Notes: a model not told the origin generated them from the letters alone. Shown: positions 43,619 to 53,411, numbered from the stretch's first letter. The stretch is 64,000 bases of DNA from Pelagomonas calceolata (GCA_918797485.1 CAKKNE010000004.1:1426001-1490000), one strand, 5' to 3'. Program-made: numbers and translations.

Positions 43619-46613
43619 ATGGGGAAGAAGAAAGCTGGAGCTAGAAAAAACGCGCGCAAGCGCGACGAGTGTGCCGAGGTGATCCCCGCGAAGAAGAAGC
43701 GCGGCCCGCCCCGCGACCGCGCCGCGCGCCGCGCGCCGGAGCCGACCGACGCCGAGCGGGAGGCGGAACTGAAGAGACTCCGCACCTTCCTCAAGAGGAG
43801 GGACGTCGCGCGCAGCGCGACGGACGACTGGACCGTGCGGTTCGACGACGACGGCAAATTCGACGCGTACGTGTCGGCCGCCGGGGAGGCCTACACGACG
43901 AAGACGGCGGTGCTGCGCGCCCTGGCGCCGGCCGACGTCGACGCCGGGCCCTCGGCGGCGCAGGTGTGGGGCGCGTCGCGGCCGGGCGCCGAGGACCAGG
44001 TCATCGCCGCGCTCGTCGACGGCCTCGTCGTCGACGTCGAGGATCGACTCGGCCTCTACGACCTGCCCCCCACGCTACGCGGGGACGAGACCGCCGTGCG
44101 CCGCTTGCTCGGGGCGGCGTCGAAGCGCTCGGAGCCGTTGCGCAGCATCACGTCGACGCAGCTGGCGCGGATCCTCCTCGACTTCGCCGCGCCGGGCTAC
44201 GGCGCCGGCGTTCTGTCGCGGCTCGCCCGGTCCAAGGCCCTAGGTAAAATCGTCGTGTGCGGCGGCGCCGCGGCGACGGCCGACGCGCTCGCCGCGGCCG
44301 AGGCCGCGGAGCACGCCTTCGCGGCCGGCGTCGAGCCAGATCCTCGCGCCGCGGCCTGCTTCGACCCCGTCGACCTCGCGCTCGCCGCGAACGCGCATGC
44401 CCACGCCTTCGCCACGTGCACGCGGACGAAGCTGGAGCCGGGCGCGCCGCCGACGGTCGTCGAGCGCTTCGCGGACCGCATCCTCGCGCGCTGCTGCCGC
44501 TTGGAGCTCGAGGCGCGGCGCGCGGCGGGCACGCTCCTCGTCGCGCTCCGCGCCGCCGCCGCGCGCGAAGCCGCGGCGGCGCCGCCCGTCGCTCTACCGG
44601 CCGCCGCGGCCGCGGTGGCGCCGCTCACGGAGCTCCCCGAGGCCTACCACCTCCTGCGCGCGCTCGCCGACGTCTATGCCGAGACGGACGCCTACGCGTA
44701 CGAGGGCGCCGAACAGGCGTTCGGCCCGCTCGATGCCGCCGTCGAGGCGCGGTCGTTGGGCCGCCTCCGCATGGCGGCGCTGCACCTCTTCTCGAAGCTC
44801 GACGCCGCCGTCTTCGACCGCAAGTGGCGCGCGCTGCAGTCGTCCGGGGCGGTCTTCGGCGCCACGGCGACGGCGGGCCGGACGTGGCTCTCGTACGCCC
44901 GGCCAGGCGGCGCGCCGCCGCGGTGGCAGTGGCCCTTTTTCTACGCGGCCGACGACGCGGAGCTCGCGCGGCTGCTCGTCGAGCTCGCGCGCGTCACGCG
45001 CGCGGACGAGGAGCCGTCGCCGTCGGGGCGGTTCCTCGAGGCGGCGGTCGCCTTCGCCGCGGAGGACGCGCCGCCGCGCGCCTCCCGGCCGCCGCCGGCC
45101 TCCGCGGACGAGCTCGAGGCCGCGCGCGCCGCGATCGACCTCGACGAGTGGCTCGCGGCGCACCTCGGCGGCGACGGCCTCGCGGAGGCGCGAGCCGCGG
45201 TCCGCGAGGCGGCCGGCAGCGACCTCTGGCGCCTGCAGACGCTGCGGCCCCGCGACCTCTCCCGGAAGCTGCCGCTGTCCACGTGGGAGGCGGCGCCGCG
45301 CGACGCCTTCCTCGAGGCCGCGCGCGACCTGCGGGCCGGCGAGCTCGGCTTCGAGAACGCGTGCGAGTGGCTGGACGACGTCGTCGAGGCGGCGGGCGGC
45401 GCGGCGGCGGGCGCGACCGTGTTCCTCCCGCACGGCGACGCCGGTGAGAGCCTCCGCGACTCCATCGTCCCCGACGGCGTCATCATCTTGCTCGGCGGCG
45501 GCATCGACCCGATGGCCGACCTCATGGCGGAGCGGCGCCTCCTGGGCGCCGATTCGCCGGTCGCCGCGCTCATCTACTTCGACACGGACGGCGCGGCGCT
45601 CTCCACGGCCAAGTCGGGCTACCCGCGCGCTGCCGCCGTGCCGTTCGAGGTCCCCGACGCGTGGAAGGGCTACGCGCGCGGCGACGTCCACCAGCTGCTG
45701 GACCCGACGCGCCGCGCGGAGATCCTCGGCGGCCGGCCCGTCACGTTCCTGCTGAACACGCCGTCGTGCAAGCCCCACGCCGCGGTCGTGAAGGACCGCG
45801 ACGAGGCGGACACGGAGGGCCTGGAGAAGTTCCTCGAGGCCGAGAAGCGGCTGGCGGAGGACACCGCGGCCGCGCTGCTCGCCGCGGGCGCGCCGGCGGC
45901 TCAGCAGATGCACGCCCTCGGCGAGTTCGGGAACACGCCGACGCATGTCGACGCGAAGATCAAGGCGGTTCTCGACCGGTCGACGTTCCGCCTCAACGCG
46001 GCGAACGTCTCCCCGATGTCGCGCCTCCGGACGTTTTGTTCGACGTTCCCGCAGCGCCCGGTCGCGGACGACGACCAGCGGCACCTCCTGTCGCCGCGCG
46101 AGGCGCTCGACGCCTACCTCGCCAAGCACGGCGACCGCGTCCTCCTGCCGACGTACGGGCCCGACTACGTCCTGCACAAGGGGAACGCGGGCAAGGCGCG
46201 GACGCCCCGCGCCCTCGCGCCGCCCGACCGCGGCCCGATCAAGACCTCCGTCGAGGCCGCGCTCGCCAAGGCCCATGGCGGCGTGAACTTCGCCGCGCCG
46301 CCGCCCGCCGCCGGCCGCGACCCCGAATGGCACGAGCTGGACGTCAAGGCGACCTCGGTCCTCGTCCGCGTGGAAATCAAATGTCGCGGCGCTTCTCCGA
46401 CGCGACGCCGGCTCGACTCACTGGTTGATTTCCGCACAGGTCCTCATGGGCTACCGCCACGACCGCGTCACGGTCGCGCCCGGCGTCGCGAACGACTCCA
46501 AGGCGTCGTGGCGCCTCCTCGGCAACACGATCCAGCGCGCCGCCCTCGAGCACGTGTGCGCGCCGTTCCTCGACGGCCTCGAGGAGCTGCGCGACCAGAT
46601 GTCCGACGACTAG
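43619..46613 (+). CDS. C5-cytosine methyltransferase-like protein
   Basis: The probable exons are 43619-46369 and 46440-46613, joined by a 70-nt intron with GTGGAA donor and TTTCCGCACAG acceptor, in phase 0; donor alternatives exist at 46358 and 46364. The N-terminus is Lys-rich (MGKKKAGARKNARKRDEC). About 550 Ala-rich residues of unknown fold follow. The C-terminal third resembles C5-MTase motifs in order: I IILLGGGIDP (degenerate), II LIYFDTDGAALS, IV FLLNTPSCKPHAAV with the Pro-Ser-Cys in place of Pro-Pro-Cys, VIII LNAANVSPMSRLRTFCSTFP, IX VLMGYRHD, and X SWRLLGNTIQRAALEHV. The catalytic Cys is kept but motifs I and IV are weak. It could be an active DNA or RNA methyltransferase, or a divergent relative without activity. 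Confidence 0.6.
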
Positions 46614-46696
46614 TCGGACCCGCGCCTCCCTCCCTCCCGCGCGCGATAAGCCCTTCGTTTCGAAACTTGCTTACATAGAGTCACTTAACCACAGCC

Positions 46697-46930
46697 TCAC
46701 GGCTCCCCGAGCGGCCCGAGCCCGCCGACGTACCGGTGCCACTCGCCGGTGCACGACGTCAGGCACGCCCCGACCCTCACGGCTCCCCGAGCGGCCCGAG
46801 CCCGCCGACGTACCGGTGCCACTCGCCGGCGCACGACGTCAGGCACGCCCCGACCCTCACGGCTCCCCGAGCGGCCCGAGCCCGCCGACGTACCGGTGCC
46901 ACTCGCCGGCGCACGACGTCAGGCACGCCT
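46697..46930. repeat. three 80-bp tandem copies of the GT8 gene's 3' end
   Basis: An 80-bp unit that starts CTCACGGCTCCCCGAGC repeats at 46697, 46777 and 46857 and is nearly identical between copies. The copy at 46857 holds the last codons and stop of the minus-strand GT8 gene; the other two lie beyond the stop. As 80 is not a multiple of 3, the copies lie in three frames. Confidence 0.85.
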
Positions 46931-48350
46931 CGACCGTGCCGCACCGGTGCGCCCGCCGCGCGGCGCCGAGGTCCGCCCAGAGGCAGAGCGCGCCCTCGGC
47001 CGGCGTCGGGTGCGAGACCTGGGCGCGCGCCATGCGCCAGGGCTTGACCTCGCCGTTGAAGTGGAGGATCTTGGCCGAGGCCGCGTGCGGGCAGACGTAC
47101 GGGTAGTGGTCGCCGCGCGCGTAGGGGTTGGCGACGCGGCCCGCGGGCGTCGCCGCGCCGCGCGCGAGCGCCGCCGCGCGCGCCGCGTCGCGCAGCCGCG
47201 CCACGGCGGCCATGCGCCGCATGAGGTCCCGCTCGACGCCGGCGAAGCCGCCGAAGGCCCGCCGCGCGCTCGCCGCGATGGCCCGCCACTCGGGCAGGCC
47301 GACGGCGTCGCGCCCCAGGCCGCGCACGTTCCACGCGCCGTCCAGCTTGTGGTAGTTCTCGGCGAGCGCGAGGAGGAACGGCGGCTGCGACACGCCCGCG
47401 CGGAACAGCGCGCCCTTGCTGTGCACGAAGTCGACGACCAGGCGCTCGATGCGCTCCGCGAGGCGCTGCGCCCGCCAGGCCCGGCCCTCGAAGAGCACGA
47501 CGCCCCGGTTGAAGACGCACGTCGCGTTGCCCGGCGTCTCGCGCGGCATGGGCTCGCAGCCGTCCCCGGCGCACGCGCGGCCGCCGACGCGCCGCGCCGT
47601 CGCCGCGCGGTACGCCTCCGCGAGGGGAAAATCAATGTACTTGCGCAGCACCTGCGAGCAGTCCTCGACGGCCGCCGCCGGCTTGCCCCCCAAATCCATG
47701 CGCGCGAGCTCGTCGACGTCGCCCCGCACGACGACGTCCGTGTCCAGGTACAGGATGCGCGCCGCGTGGGCCAGGACGTGCGGCAGGTAGAACGCCGCGA
47801 AGTTGAACGGCGACAGCAGCTCCTTGCGCTTCACGCGCGTCGAGTTGCCGAGCATCTGCAGCGCGCGCATGGCCGGCCGGAGCTGGAGCTGGTCGTCCAA
47901 CCCGCGGCAGACGCTCACGCGGAGGTCGAGCGTCGCCCCCTCGCGTCTCAAATGGTCCTCCACGAGCCGCTCGAGGTCGCCGGCCGCCGCCGCGCCCACG
48001 AAGGCCACGACGTCCAAGCGCCGGCGCCGCGTGTTCGCCGCCGTGCTGTTGATCGCCGCGAAGATGGGCACGGCGTCGGGCGCGTCGGACGCGACGGCGA
48101 CGACGAAGTCGCCGCCCCTATCGATCTCCCGGGAGCAGGCGATGTGGCCGCGCCGCGACCACTCGTCGGGGATGCCGTAGTACATGGTCTTCTTGGCGCT
48201 CTTGTCGGCGCGGCGGTGCGCCCACTCGGACGCGCGCAGCTCCTTGAGCTTCTGGATCTGCTTGCGCTTTTTCGTGGCGGACATGGCGCGGGCCGCCGCC
48301 GCGAGGAGCAGCGCGGCGGCGAGGCGCGGCAGGCGTGCGCGCGGCGCCAT
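46857..48350 (-). CDS. family 8 glycosyltransferase
   Basis: A 497-residue GT8 enzyme, a retaining transferase of the galactinol synthase, galacturonosyltransferase and glycogenin group. The N-terminus has a signal or anchor (MAPRARLPRLAAALLLAAAA). Catalytic features in order are GGDFVVAVASDAPDAVPIFA, FNFAAFYLPHVLAHAARILY, and the metal-binding D-x-D in YLDTDVVVRGDVDELARMDL. FNRGVVLFEGRAWRAQRL is the acceptor-side N-x-G/G-V block. The C-terminal KILHFNGEVKPW carries the second metal ligand (H-F-x-G-x-x-K-P-W), typical of GT8. It ends with CLTSCAGEWHRYVGG. A Golgi location is likely. The 3' end is tandemly duplicated beyond the stop. Confidence 0.92.
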   Translation of the reverse strand: MAPRARLPRLAAALLLAAAARAMSATKKRKQIQKLKELRASEWAHRRADKSAKKTMYYGIPDEWSRRGHIACSREIDRGGDFVVAVASDAPDAVPIFAAINSTAANTRRRRLDVVAFVGAAAAGDLERLVEDHLRREGATLDLRVSVCRGLDDQLQLRPAMRALQMLGNSTRVKRKELLSPFNFAAFYLPHVLAHAARILYLDTDVVVRGDVDELARMDLGGKPAAAVEDCSQVLRKYIDFPLAEAYRAATARRVGGRACAGDGCEPMPRETPGNATCVFNRGVVLFEGRAWRAQRLAERIERLVVDFVHSKGALFRAGVSQPPFLLALAENYHKLDGAWNVRGLGRDAVGLPEWRAIAASARRAFGGFAGVERDLMRRMAAVARLRDAARAAALARGAATPAGRVANPYARGDHYPYVCPHAASAKILHFNGEVKPWRMARAQVSHPTPAEGALCLWADLGAARRAHRCGTVEACLTSCAGEWHRYVGGLGPLGEP

Positions 48351-48721
48351 GCGCGGCGTGCGACGAGCGCGACGCTATTTGGTGAGCGACCGCAGCGCCG
48401 ACCGGTGCGCGGCGTCGCCGTCGCACGATTTGTGACAGCGTTTGGCGCGTGCTCTGCGGACTGTTGCGCCGCGCGCGCCGCGTCCGCCACGGCTGGCAAA
48501 AAATTACAGTCTTGTCTAGCGTCGTGTAACATACTAGCAAGGCTGAGAGCGTCCACGCGCACCTAGCCGGACGGCGCGAAATTTGGCGGCCTTGTCCGCC
48601 CCCAGGGAAGCACCCCGGCGCTTCGTAGAGTGTGCCTACAGGAGGCGTCGATTTGTTATAAATATTACGGGGGAGGTGCCGCGCGCGCCGCCGCGCGGCA
48701 ACGGGAAGGATATATATAGCC
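48351..48721. other. intergenic with dispersed element
   Basis: Promoter side of the GT8 gene and 3' flank of the next minus-strand gene. It holds a GCTAG-ended element at 48515-48538, 165 bp upstream of the GT8 start. A TATATATA stretch lies just right of it. No gene was recognised. Confidence 0.45.
48515..48538 (-). repeat. dispersed 24-bp GCTAG-ended element
   Basis: On the minus strand it reads GCTAGTATGTTAC, three bases, then ACGCTAG. It is in the same orientation as the GT8 gene it precedes. Confidence 0.6.
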
Positions 48722-49346
48722 TCAGATCGAGATCCCCATGCCCTCGTCCTCGATCTTCACCGGCTTGAGCGGCGAGATTCCCTTGCGCTTCTGGCGCTTC
48801 GAATTGGACTTCTTCTCGTCGTTGTCGTCATCGTCGTCGTCGTCATCGTCCGTGTTGCCGCCGTCGCCGTTGCCGCCGTTGCCGCCGTTGCCGCCGTTGC
48901 CCCGGCCGAAGATGTCGCGCTTGAACTGGCGCCAAATTTGACGGAGCTCGTTCCCGTATTGGTACCACAGAGAAAAAACCTGTGGAAGTCAAAAAGTGAG
49001 AATCGGGTTAACGAGACTGGAACGCAACGCTGCGTACGACGACGGCGAAGCCGAGCGCCTTCACCGGGTACCGGGCCATCAACACCATGATTTTGCAGAC
49101 CAACCAGTAGATGCCTTTTACGGCGCCCAGAAAGAGCTTATCAGAGGACGTGTCGCAGAACAAGAAGTAAAACACCCACAAAATGAAGGAGAGGCCGACG
49201 ATGTCGCGGTGCTTGGCGAGTGTCGGCGCCGCAAACTTGATCGCTTTATAAGCCAATGCGACGATGCCGTTGAACATGAACTTGACGAACCCAAAAACGA
49301 GCACGAAAGGCGCCAAGCAGGAGGAGAAAAATTCCTGGGGCGTCAT
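48722..49346 (-). CDS. spliced small multi-pass membrane protein, function unknown
   Basis: The likely exons are 49346-49038 and 48979-48722, separated by a 58-nt intron. It has a GTACGC donor, a TTAAC branch-like site and a CTTCCACAG acceptor, and gives 188 residues. The start MTPQEFFSSCLAPFVLVFGF leads straight into the first of about three hydrophobic segments (FVLVFGFVKFMFNGIVALAY, IVGLSFILWVFYFLFCDTSS, LFLGAVKGIYWLVCKIMVLM). Splicing joins ALGFAVV to VFSLWYQYGNELRQIWRQFK, making a fourth amphipathic or membrane helix. The tail has Gly-Asn repeats (GNGGNGGNGGNGDGG), an Asp run and a basic nuclear-like patch. No family was recognised. The unspliced frame would stop soon after the donor, which supports the intron. 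Confidence 0.7.
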
Positions 49347-50228
49347 CGTGGGCCTGCGAGGACGCGGGCTTTTCGTGCTCGCCGGCGCGGCGGCGCCGCG
49401 AAGAAGTATTTTGGAAAAGCGCGTGCGCGACGCGCCTCGGGGGCGTAGCTGGAACGGAAGGGGTGTTGGTGAATATGTTCGCGATTTTGTATCGAGAGAG
49501 GGCGACGCAAGCCTCGCGTTTTTTGGAGGGTTTGGGTAGAGGGTTGTAACTCTTGCACTGAGGCTCACTGGTGCTCGGGGCGCCTGAGCGGGACTTCGAG
49601 TTCGCCAACTACCCGGCCTTTCTCATTGTAGCGCGAGACTAGAGGCTCCGCCGCCGTCCAAGCGCGCGCCGGCGACGCCTCCCCCTGTACATACCATATC
49701 CCCTGTCCCCCCGTTGCACTCTTGTCAAGACTGTCTGTCTAAGTTGAGTTGTCAATGACCTAGCTAGCTTATCGATTGACATTGACCGAGATCTTTTTTA
49801 CGTTCCTTCCTGCACACAATCCTCTTTTAGCTATCGACGACGAGAGAGAGAGCCACTTATTGAACCCACCCCCAGGTAGTACGGACCCCGAACGCTTCGC
49901 CACCGTGTCTATTGGGATTGGCGATAGGGTGTTGTTTCACCCTGCCCCCCGAGAACCCAGACACAAATGGTGTGAGATAATCACCTAGCGTCAGTAAGAC
50001 ACTAGAAACGCAGTGGCATTTTGGAGGATTGGGCTCTGCTCGATTTATAGTGCTACGTTGGCCGATTCATTGTGCGACGTTGGCCACGTATCGCGGCACG
50101 TATATCCCTCCTTCCGCGTACGCTGCCGCAGCGCGAGTGCTCCCGGTCCAGGTGGCTCCAGCTCTCGCCGCCTCGCCGACGCGTCGCCGCGGCAGCGAGG
50201 AGATACCGCCGGCGTCACCACAACAACG
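49347..50228. other. intergenic, about 0.9 kb
   Basis: A divergent gap with relatively AT-rich tracts. A 70-codon frame at 49776-49988 has no recognisable domain. ACCCCCAGGTAGTACGGA (49868-49885) recurs at 61208. A GCTAG-ended element lies at 49984-50006, 223 bp ahead of eIF2B-beta. Confidence 0.45.
49984..50006 (-). repeat. dispersed GCTAG-ended element (23 bp)
   Basis: On the minus strand it reads CTAGTGTCTTACTGACGCTA then G. It is one base shorter in the middle than the 28048 copy. Confidence 0.65.
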
Positions 50229-51389
50229 ATGACACTCCCCAGGCCCCCGCCGCCGGCGCGCGCCGCGTCGGACGAGGCCTGGCTCGACGCGGCGGACGAC
50301 ATCCGGCGGCGCCGCGACCTGCTCGTCGCCGGCCTGCGGTCGGGCGACGTCCGGAGCGCGAGCCAGGCGGCGCTCGCGACGTGCGCGCTGCTGGAGCGCG
50401 TCGCGGCCGCGGACGACTGGCGCACCGCCGCCGTTCTGCTGCGGCGGCTGCGGCGCGTCGGCGGCGGCGTCGTGCGGGCGGCGCCGGGCGCGCTGAGCGT
50501 CGGCAACGTGCTGCGGCGCGCGCTGCTCGTCGTGCGCGAGGAGTACGCGCGCAACCTGCGCGAGAGCACGTCCATCAAAGACGACGCGGGCCTCCAGCGG
50601 AGCCTGGGCGACGTCCTCGCGGCGCGGAGCGCGCCGGACGCGCTCGCGGACCGCGACGACCGGCGCGACGTCGAGCTCGAGGCGCTGAGGGACGACGTCC
50701 TCGACCAGCTGCGCGACCTCGCCGACGAGATCGCGAACGCGCGCGAGGCGGTCGCGGCGCGCGCGCCCGGGCTCGTCGCGCCCGGCGCCGTCGTGCTCAC
50801 GGCCGGGCGGTCGCGGTCCGTCGCGGCCTTCCTCCGGCGCGCCGCGCCGGCGGAGGTCGTGGTCGTCGACGAGGACGGCCGCGCCGCGGCGGCGCTGGCC
50901 CGGGCGCTGCCCGCGGCGGCCGTCACGCGCGTCACGGCGGCCGCGGCGGCGGCCGTCGCCGGCCGCTGCCGCTGCGCCGTTTTGGGCTGCTCCGCGGCGC
51001 TCGCCGACGGCGGCATAATCGCGCAGCCCGGCGCGCGCCTCGTGGCGGAGGCCTGCGCCGCGCGCCGCAAGCCCGTGCTCGCGCTCTGCGCCCTCTACAA
51101 GCTCGCGCCCCTGCACCACCCCGGCGCCGCCGCCGCGCGCGCGGCCGTCGCCGCGGACATGAGCCTGGGGGCCGCGCTGCCCTTCGGCGCGCTGCCCTGC
51201 GACGCCGGCGCCGACCCGCTCGCGGCGCCGGCGCCGGCCGTGCGGCACCCCCGCGCCGACGCCGTGCCGCCGGACCTCGTCGACCTGCTCGTGACGAACG
51301 CGGGCGTGCACGCGCCGTCGTACGCGCCGCGCCTGCTCGCGGAGATGTACGCGCCCGAGGACCACGACCTGCTCCGCGCCGAGCTCTAA
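50229..51389 (+). CDS. EIF2B2: translation initiation factor eIF2B subunit beta
   Basis: The regulatory beta subunit of eIF2B, the guanine nucleotide exchange factor for eIF2. The start at ATG 50229 (MTLPRPPPPARAASDEAWLD) gives 386 residues; upstream in-frame sequence is not conserved-looking. The helical N-terminal half starts DDIRRRRDLLVAGLRSGDV. The Rossmann-like C-terminal domain has VVVDEDGRAAAALARALPAA, CAVLGCSAALADGGIIAQPG and KPVLALCALYKLAPLHHPG. The ending PDLVDLLVTNAGVHAPSYAP and LLAEMYAPEDHDLL matches eIF2B-beta specifically rather than alpha or delta. Length is normal for the family. Confidence 0.9.
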   Translation: MTLPRPPPPARAASDEAWLDAADDIRRRRDLLVAGLRSGDVRSASQAALATCALLERVAAADDWRTAAVLLRRLRRVGGGVVRAAPGALSVGNVLRRALLVVREEYARNLRESTSIKDDAGLQRSLGDVLAARSAPDALADRDDRRDVELEALRDDVLDQLRDLADEIANAREAVAARAPGLVAPGAVVLTAGRSRSVAAFLRRAAPAEVVVVDEDGRAAAALARALPAAAVTRVTAAAAAAVAGRCRCAVLGCSAALADGGIIAQPGARLVAEACAARRKPVLALCALYKLAPLHHPGAAAARAAVAADMSLGAALPFGALPCDAGADPLAAPAPAVRHPRADAVPPDLVDLLVTNAGVHAPSYAPRLLAEMYAPEDHDLLRAEL

Positions 51390-51752
51390 GTGTCCTTTGT
51401 TCGACCCGGGTGTGGGGCTCTGCCTCCTCCGTCCCCGATTTCTAGTTGCTTTGCTTAGAGCCAGGCCGCTTAGCCACGCGGCCGCCTTATTTATTTATCT
51501 CCCATAGCTAAGCCGCCTACCTATGTAAGGGTTAATAGCCAGTTTCTTGGGAGGAACTAAATCCCCGAGCGCCAACTATAGCTATTGATATAAACGATTA
51601 TGCCCGTGTACCTATGGTACGGTACCTACGGTACCTACCAGTACGGTACATAGGTACCGTACCTACGGTAGGTACTAAAAGGCGGTGCCAACACAATAAC
51701 TGAGGCCCCGCGTGCAATAGGTGTATTGACGCGCTGCTTTTCGCGCAACCGG
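51390..51752. other. intergenic with GGTACC-rich cluster
   Basis: A gap between same-strand genes. It is AT-richer than average and dominated on its right by the GGTACC palindrome cluster (51608-51676). No gene was recognised. Confidence 0.5.
51608..51676. repeat. cluster of GGTACC palindromes
   Basis: Interleaved GGTACC, TACGGTAGGTAC and GTACCTACGG motifs form overlapping inverted repeats that could fold. A similar cluster lies at 56915-56970. Both precede a start codon by 80-165 bp. Confidence 0.6.
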
Positions 51753-52343
51753 ATGGGCAAGAAGAAGCGCCCCGCGGGCCCGGCCCAGATCCCGCTCTTC
51801 TACGCCAAGAAGCGCAAGCTGAACGAGGCGACGCAGCTCACGGCGCTCGTCGCGCTGCACAAGTACTGCGCCAAGTTCAAGCTCGGCGCGCCCGGCTTCC
51901 GGCCGCTGACAACGGCGCCGCACCACGAGGTCTGCGTCGTCATGGACGGCGCCGAGCTCGGCCGCGCGCGCCACGCGGACCGCGCCGGCGCCATGGAGCG
52001 CGCGGCGCTGCTCACGCTCAACCTGCTGGACCCCGAGGCCAAGAGCCTGCCGGCGAACGTCGCCTGGCCCGACGCGGCGGCCGTGCGGGCGCTCCAGCTC
52101 GCCGTGATCGGCGCGAAGCACGACGCGCCGGCGCCGCCCGCGGCCCGCCGGCCGCCGCCGCCGCCCGCGGCGCCCGCGCCGGCCGCGCCGGCGCCGCGCG
52201 CCGCGCTGCCGCCGCCGCCGCCGCCGCCGCCGCCGAAGCCGCCGCGGCCCCACGGCCGCTTCTTGGACGACGGCTCGGAGCTCCTCTGGGGCGACGAGGC
52301 GCGGAGCGTCGAGGAGCTCCGCGCGGCCCGCGCGCCGCGCTAG
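51753..52343 (+). CDS. dsRBD-like protein with Pro-rich tail
   Basis: The start at ATG 51753 (MGKKKRPAGPAQIPLFYAKK) gives 196 residues; an upstream in-frame ATG adds nine. Residues about 25-93 resemble a double-stranded-RNA-binding fold: ATQLTALVALHKYCAKFKLG, FRPLTTAPHHEVCVVMDG, AELGRARHADRAGAMERAAL and LTLNLLDPE. This follows the helix, three strands and final Ala-rich helix of the domain, but the final helix lacks the usual KK-x-A-K residues, so RNA binding is uncertain. A linker with up to nine Pro in a row and a short acidic C-terminus follow. No enzymatic domain is present. Confidence 0.65.
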   Translation: MGKKKRPAGPAQIPLFYAKKRKLNEATQLTALVALHKYCAKFKLGAPGFRPLTTAPHHEVCVVMDGAELGRARHADRAGAMERAALLTLNLLDPEAKSLPANVAWPDAAAVRALQLAVIGAKHDAPAPPAARRPPPPPAAPAPAAPAPRAALPPPPPPPPPKPPRPHGRFLDDGSELLWGDEARSVEELRAARAPR

Positions 52344-52664
52344 ATCGGTACGCCCCTTTATTCCTACCTCGCATTACTTACCACGCGCCGTGCAGTCACG
52401 ACTCCGACGCCCGGTCTCGACGATCACACGACCCACCGGTGCTCCCTCAACTATTTGCGTGACGTGAATTCATGCTTGCGACAGGTGATGGCTCTCTTTC
52501 GCGCTTCCAACAGGCCAACGTTTCCAAAGGACAATGCGCGGCTCCTACCGAGGTACTTATCATATCACACATACGGCACCTCGCGTCGCAGGGTACCCGG
52601 GCGCCCGGCACCGACGCGCGCCCTCCGCCGCGCCGCGCCGTCGCCGTCTCTTAAGAGGTAGTAG
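52344..52664. other. convergent gap, no gene recognised
   Basis: The 3' flanks of two convergent genes meet here. Short open frames have no features. No hairpin or repeat stood out. Confidence 0.4.
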
Positions 52665-53411
52665 TTACGCGTACGAGCCCTCGGGGAACGGCACGGGGCC
52701 GACGCGGCCGGGCGGCCAGTATTTGAAGACCGCCCGCCCGATGACGTTCTTCGTGGGCAGGAAGCCCCAGACGTGGCCGTCGAGCGACTGGTTCCGGTTG
52801 TCGCCGAGGACGAAGACGTGGCCCGCGGGGACGACCATGCGGTCGAGCGCGTACGCCGGCTGCTCGTTGATGAAGGCCTCGTCCTGCGCCCGGCCGTTGA
52901 CGTACAGCTTGCCGCCCCGGACCTCGACGGTGTCGCCCGCGACCGCGACGACGCGCTTGATGAGCGCCTCGTTCCGCGCGCGGCTGTTGACGATGTCCTT
53001 GAAGCTCTGCGGCGGGTTGAAGACGACGACCTCGTTGCGCCGGTAGGGCGCGTCGCGGGGCCGCGCGAGCTTCGTCACCTTCTCGACGGCGAGCTGGTCG
53101 CCGACGTCGAGGCCGGGGTACATGGACAGCGACGGGATGAAGCGCGGCTCGACGATCAGGAACCGGATCAGGAGGCAGACGGCCAGCGTCTTGCCGTAGA
53201 CGCGCAGGTCCTCGGCGAGCTCCTCGTCCCCCGTTATGGCCGCGAGCCAGCCGGGCCGCTCGTCGGCGGCCGCGTCGTCGTCGCCGCCGCTCGCGCGCCG
53301 CGCGACAGGCGCGGCGCGCGGCGCGCGGCGCAGGCGGCGGAGCCGCGGCGGCGGCGCGAGGGCCGACGCGCCCGCGACGAGCAGGGCGAGCGCCGCGTGG
53401 CGGCGGCCCAT
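52665..53411 (-). CDS. plastid-type signal peptidase I (thylakoid processing peptidase)
   Basis: A 248-residue type I signal peptidase that cleaves signal peptides, probably in thylakoids. The N-terminus has a secondary-plastid-type leader: a signal-like stretch (ALALLVAGASALAPPP), whose ALAP recalls the ASAFAP motif of stramenopiles, then Arg-rich sequence. A membrane helix (LRVYGKTLAVCLLIRFLIVE) comes before the catalytic Ser box (PRFIPSLSMYPGLDVGDQLA). The catalytic Lys lies in ALIKRVVAVAGDTVEVRGG. Boxes D and E follow (HVFVLGDNRNQSLDGHVWGF, LPTKNVIGRAVFKYWP). All catalytic residues are present and length is normal for plant Plsp1-type enzymes. It may process the lumenal protein at 8984. 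Confidence 0.9.
   Translation of the reverse strand: MGRRHAALALLVAGASALAPPPRLRRLRRAPRAAPVARRASGGDDDAAADERPGWLAAITGDEELAEDLRVYGKTLAVCLLIRFLIVEPRFIPSLSMYPGLDVGDQLAVEKVTKLARPRDAPYRRNEVVVFNPPQSFKDIVNSRARNEALIKRVVAVAGDTVEVRGGKLYVNGRAQDEAFINEQPAYALDRMVVPAGHVFVLGDNRNQSLDGHVWGFLPTKNVIGRAVFKYWPPGRVGPVPFPEGSYA

Noticed and set aside
44594-46333. 579-codon minus-strand frame in the methyltransferase-like gene
   Set aside because: Arg-rich shadow frame; the plus strand has methyltransferase motifs and a matching downstream exon.
43619-46613. Transposon or retroelement polyprotein
   Set aside because: No reverse transcriptase, integrase, transposase or recombinase motif was recognised, and no terminal repeats bracket the gene.
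46697-46930. CRISPR-like array
   Set aside because: The 80-bp units are directly adjacent with no spacers and they copy a gene end; the genome is eukaryotic.
46749-48566. 605-codon plus-strand frame over the GT8 gene
   Set aside because: The product is Arg/Ala-rich with no domain, while the minus strand encodes a clear GT8 enzyme.
49776-49988. 70-codon frame in the gap before eIF2B-beta
   Set aside because: No domain, no relative in the window, and it includes a dispersed repeat; likely non-coding.
52205-52240. Pro-codon run in the dsRBD-like gene as a regulatory repeat
   Set aside because: It is a simple CCG repeat in frame that encodes polyproline; nothing further is needed to explain it.
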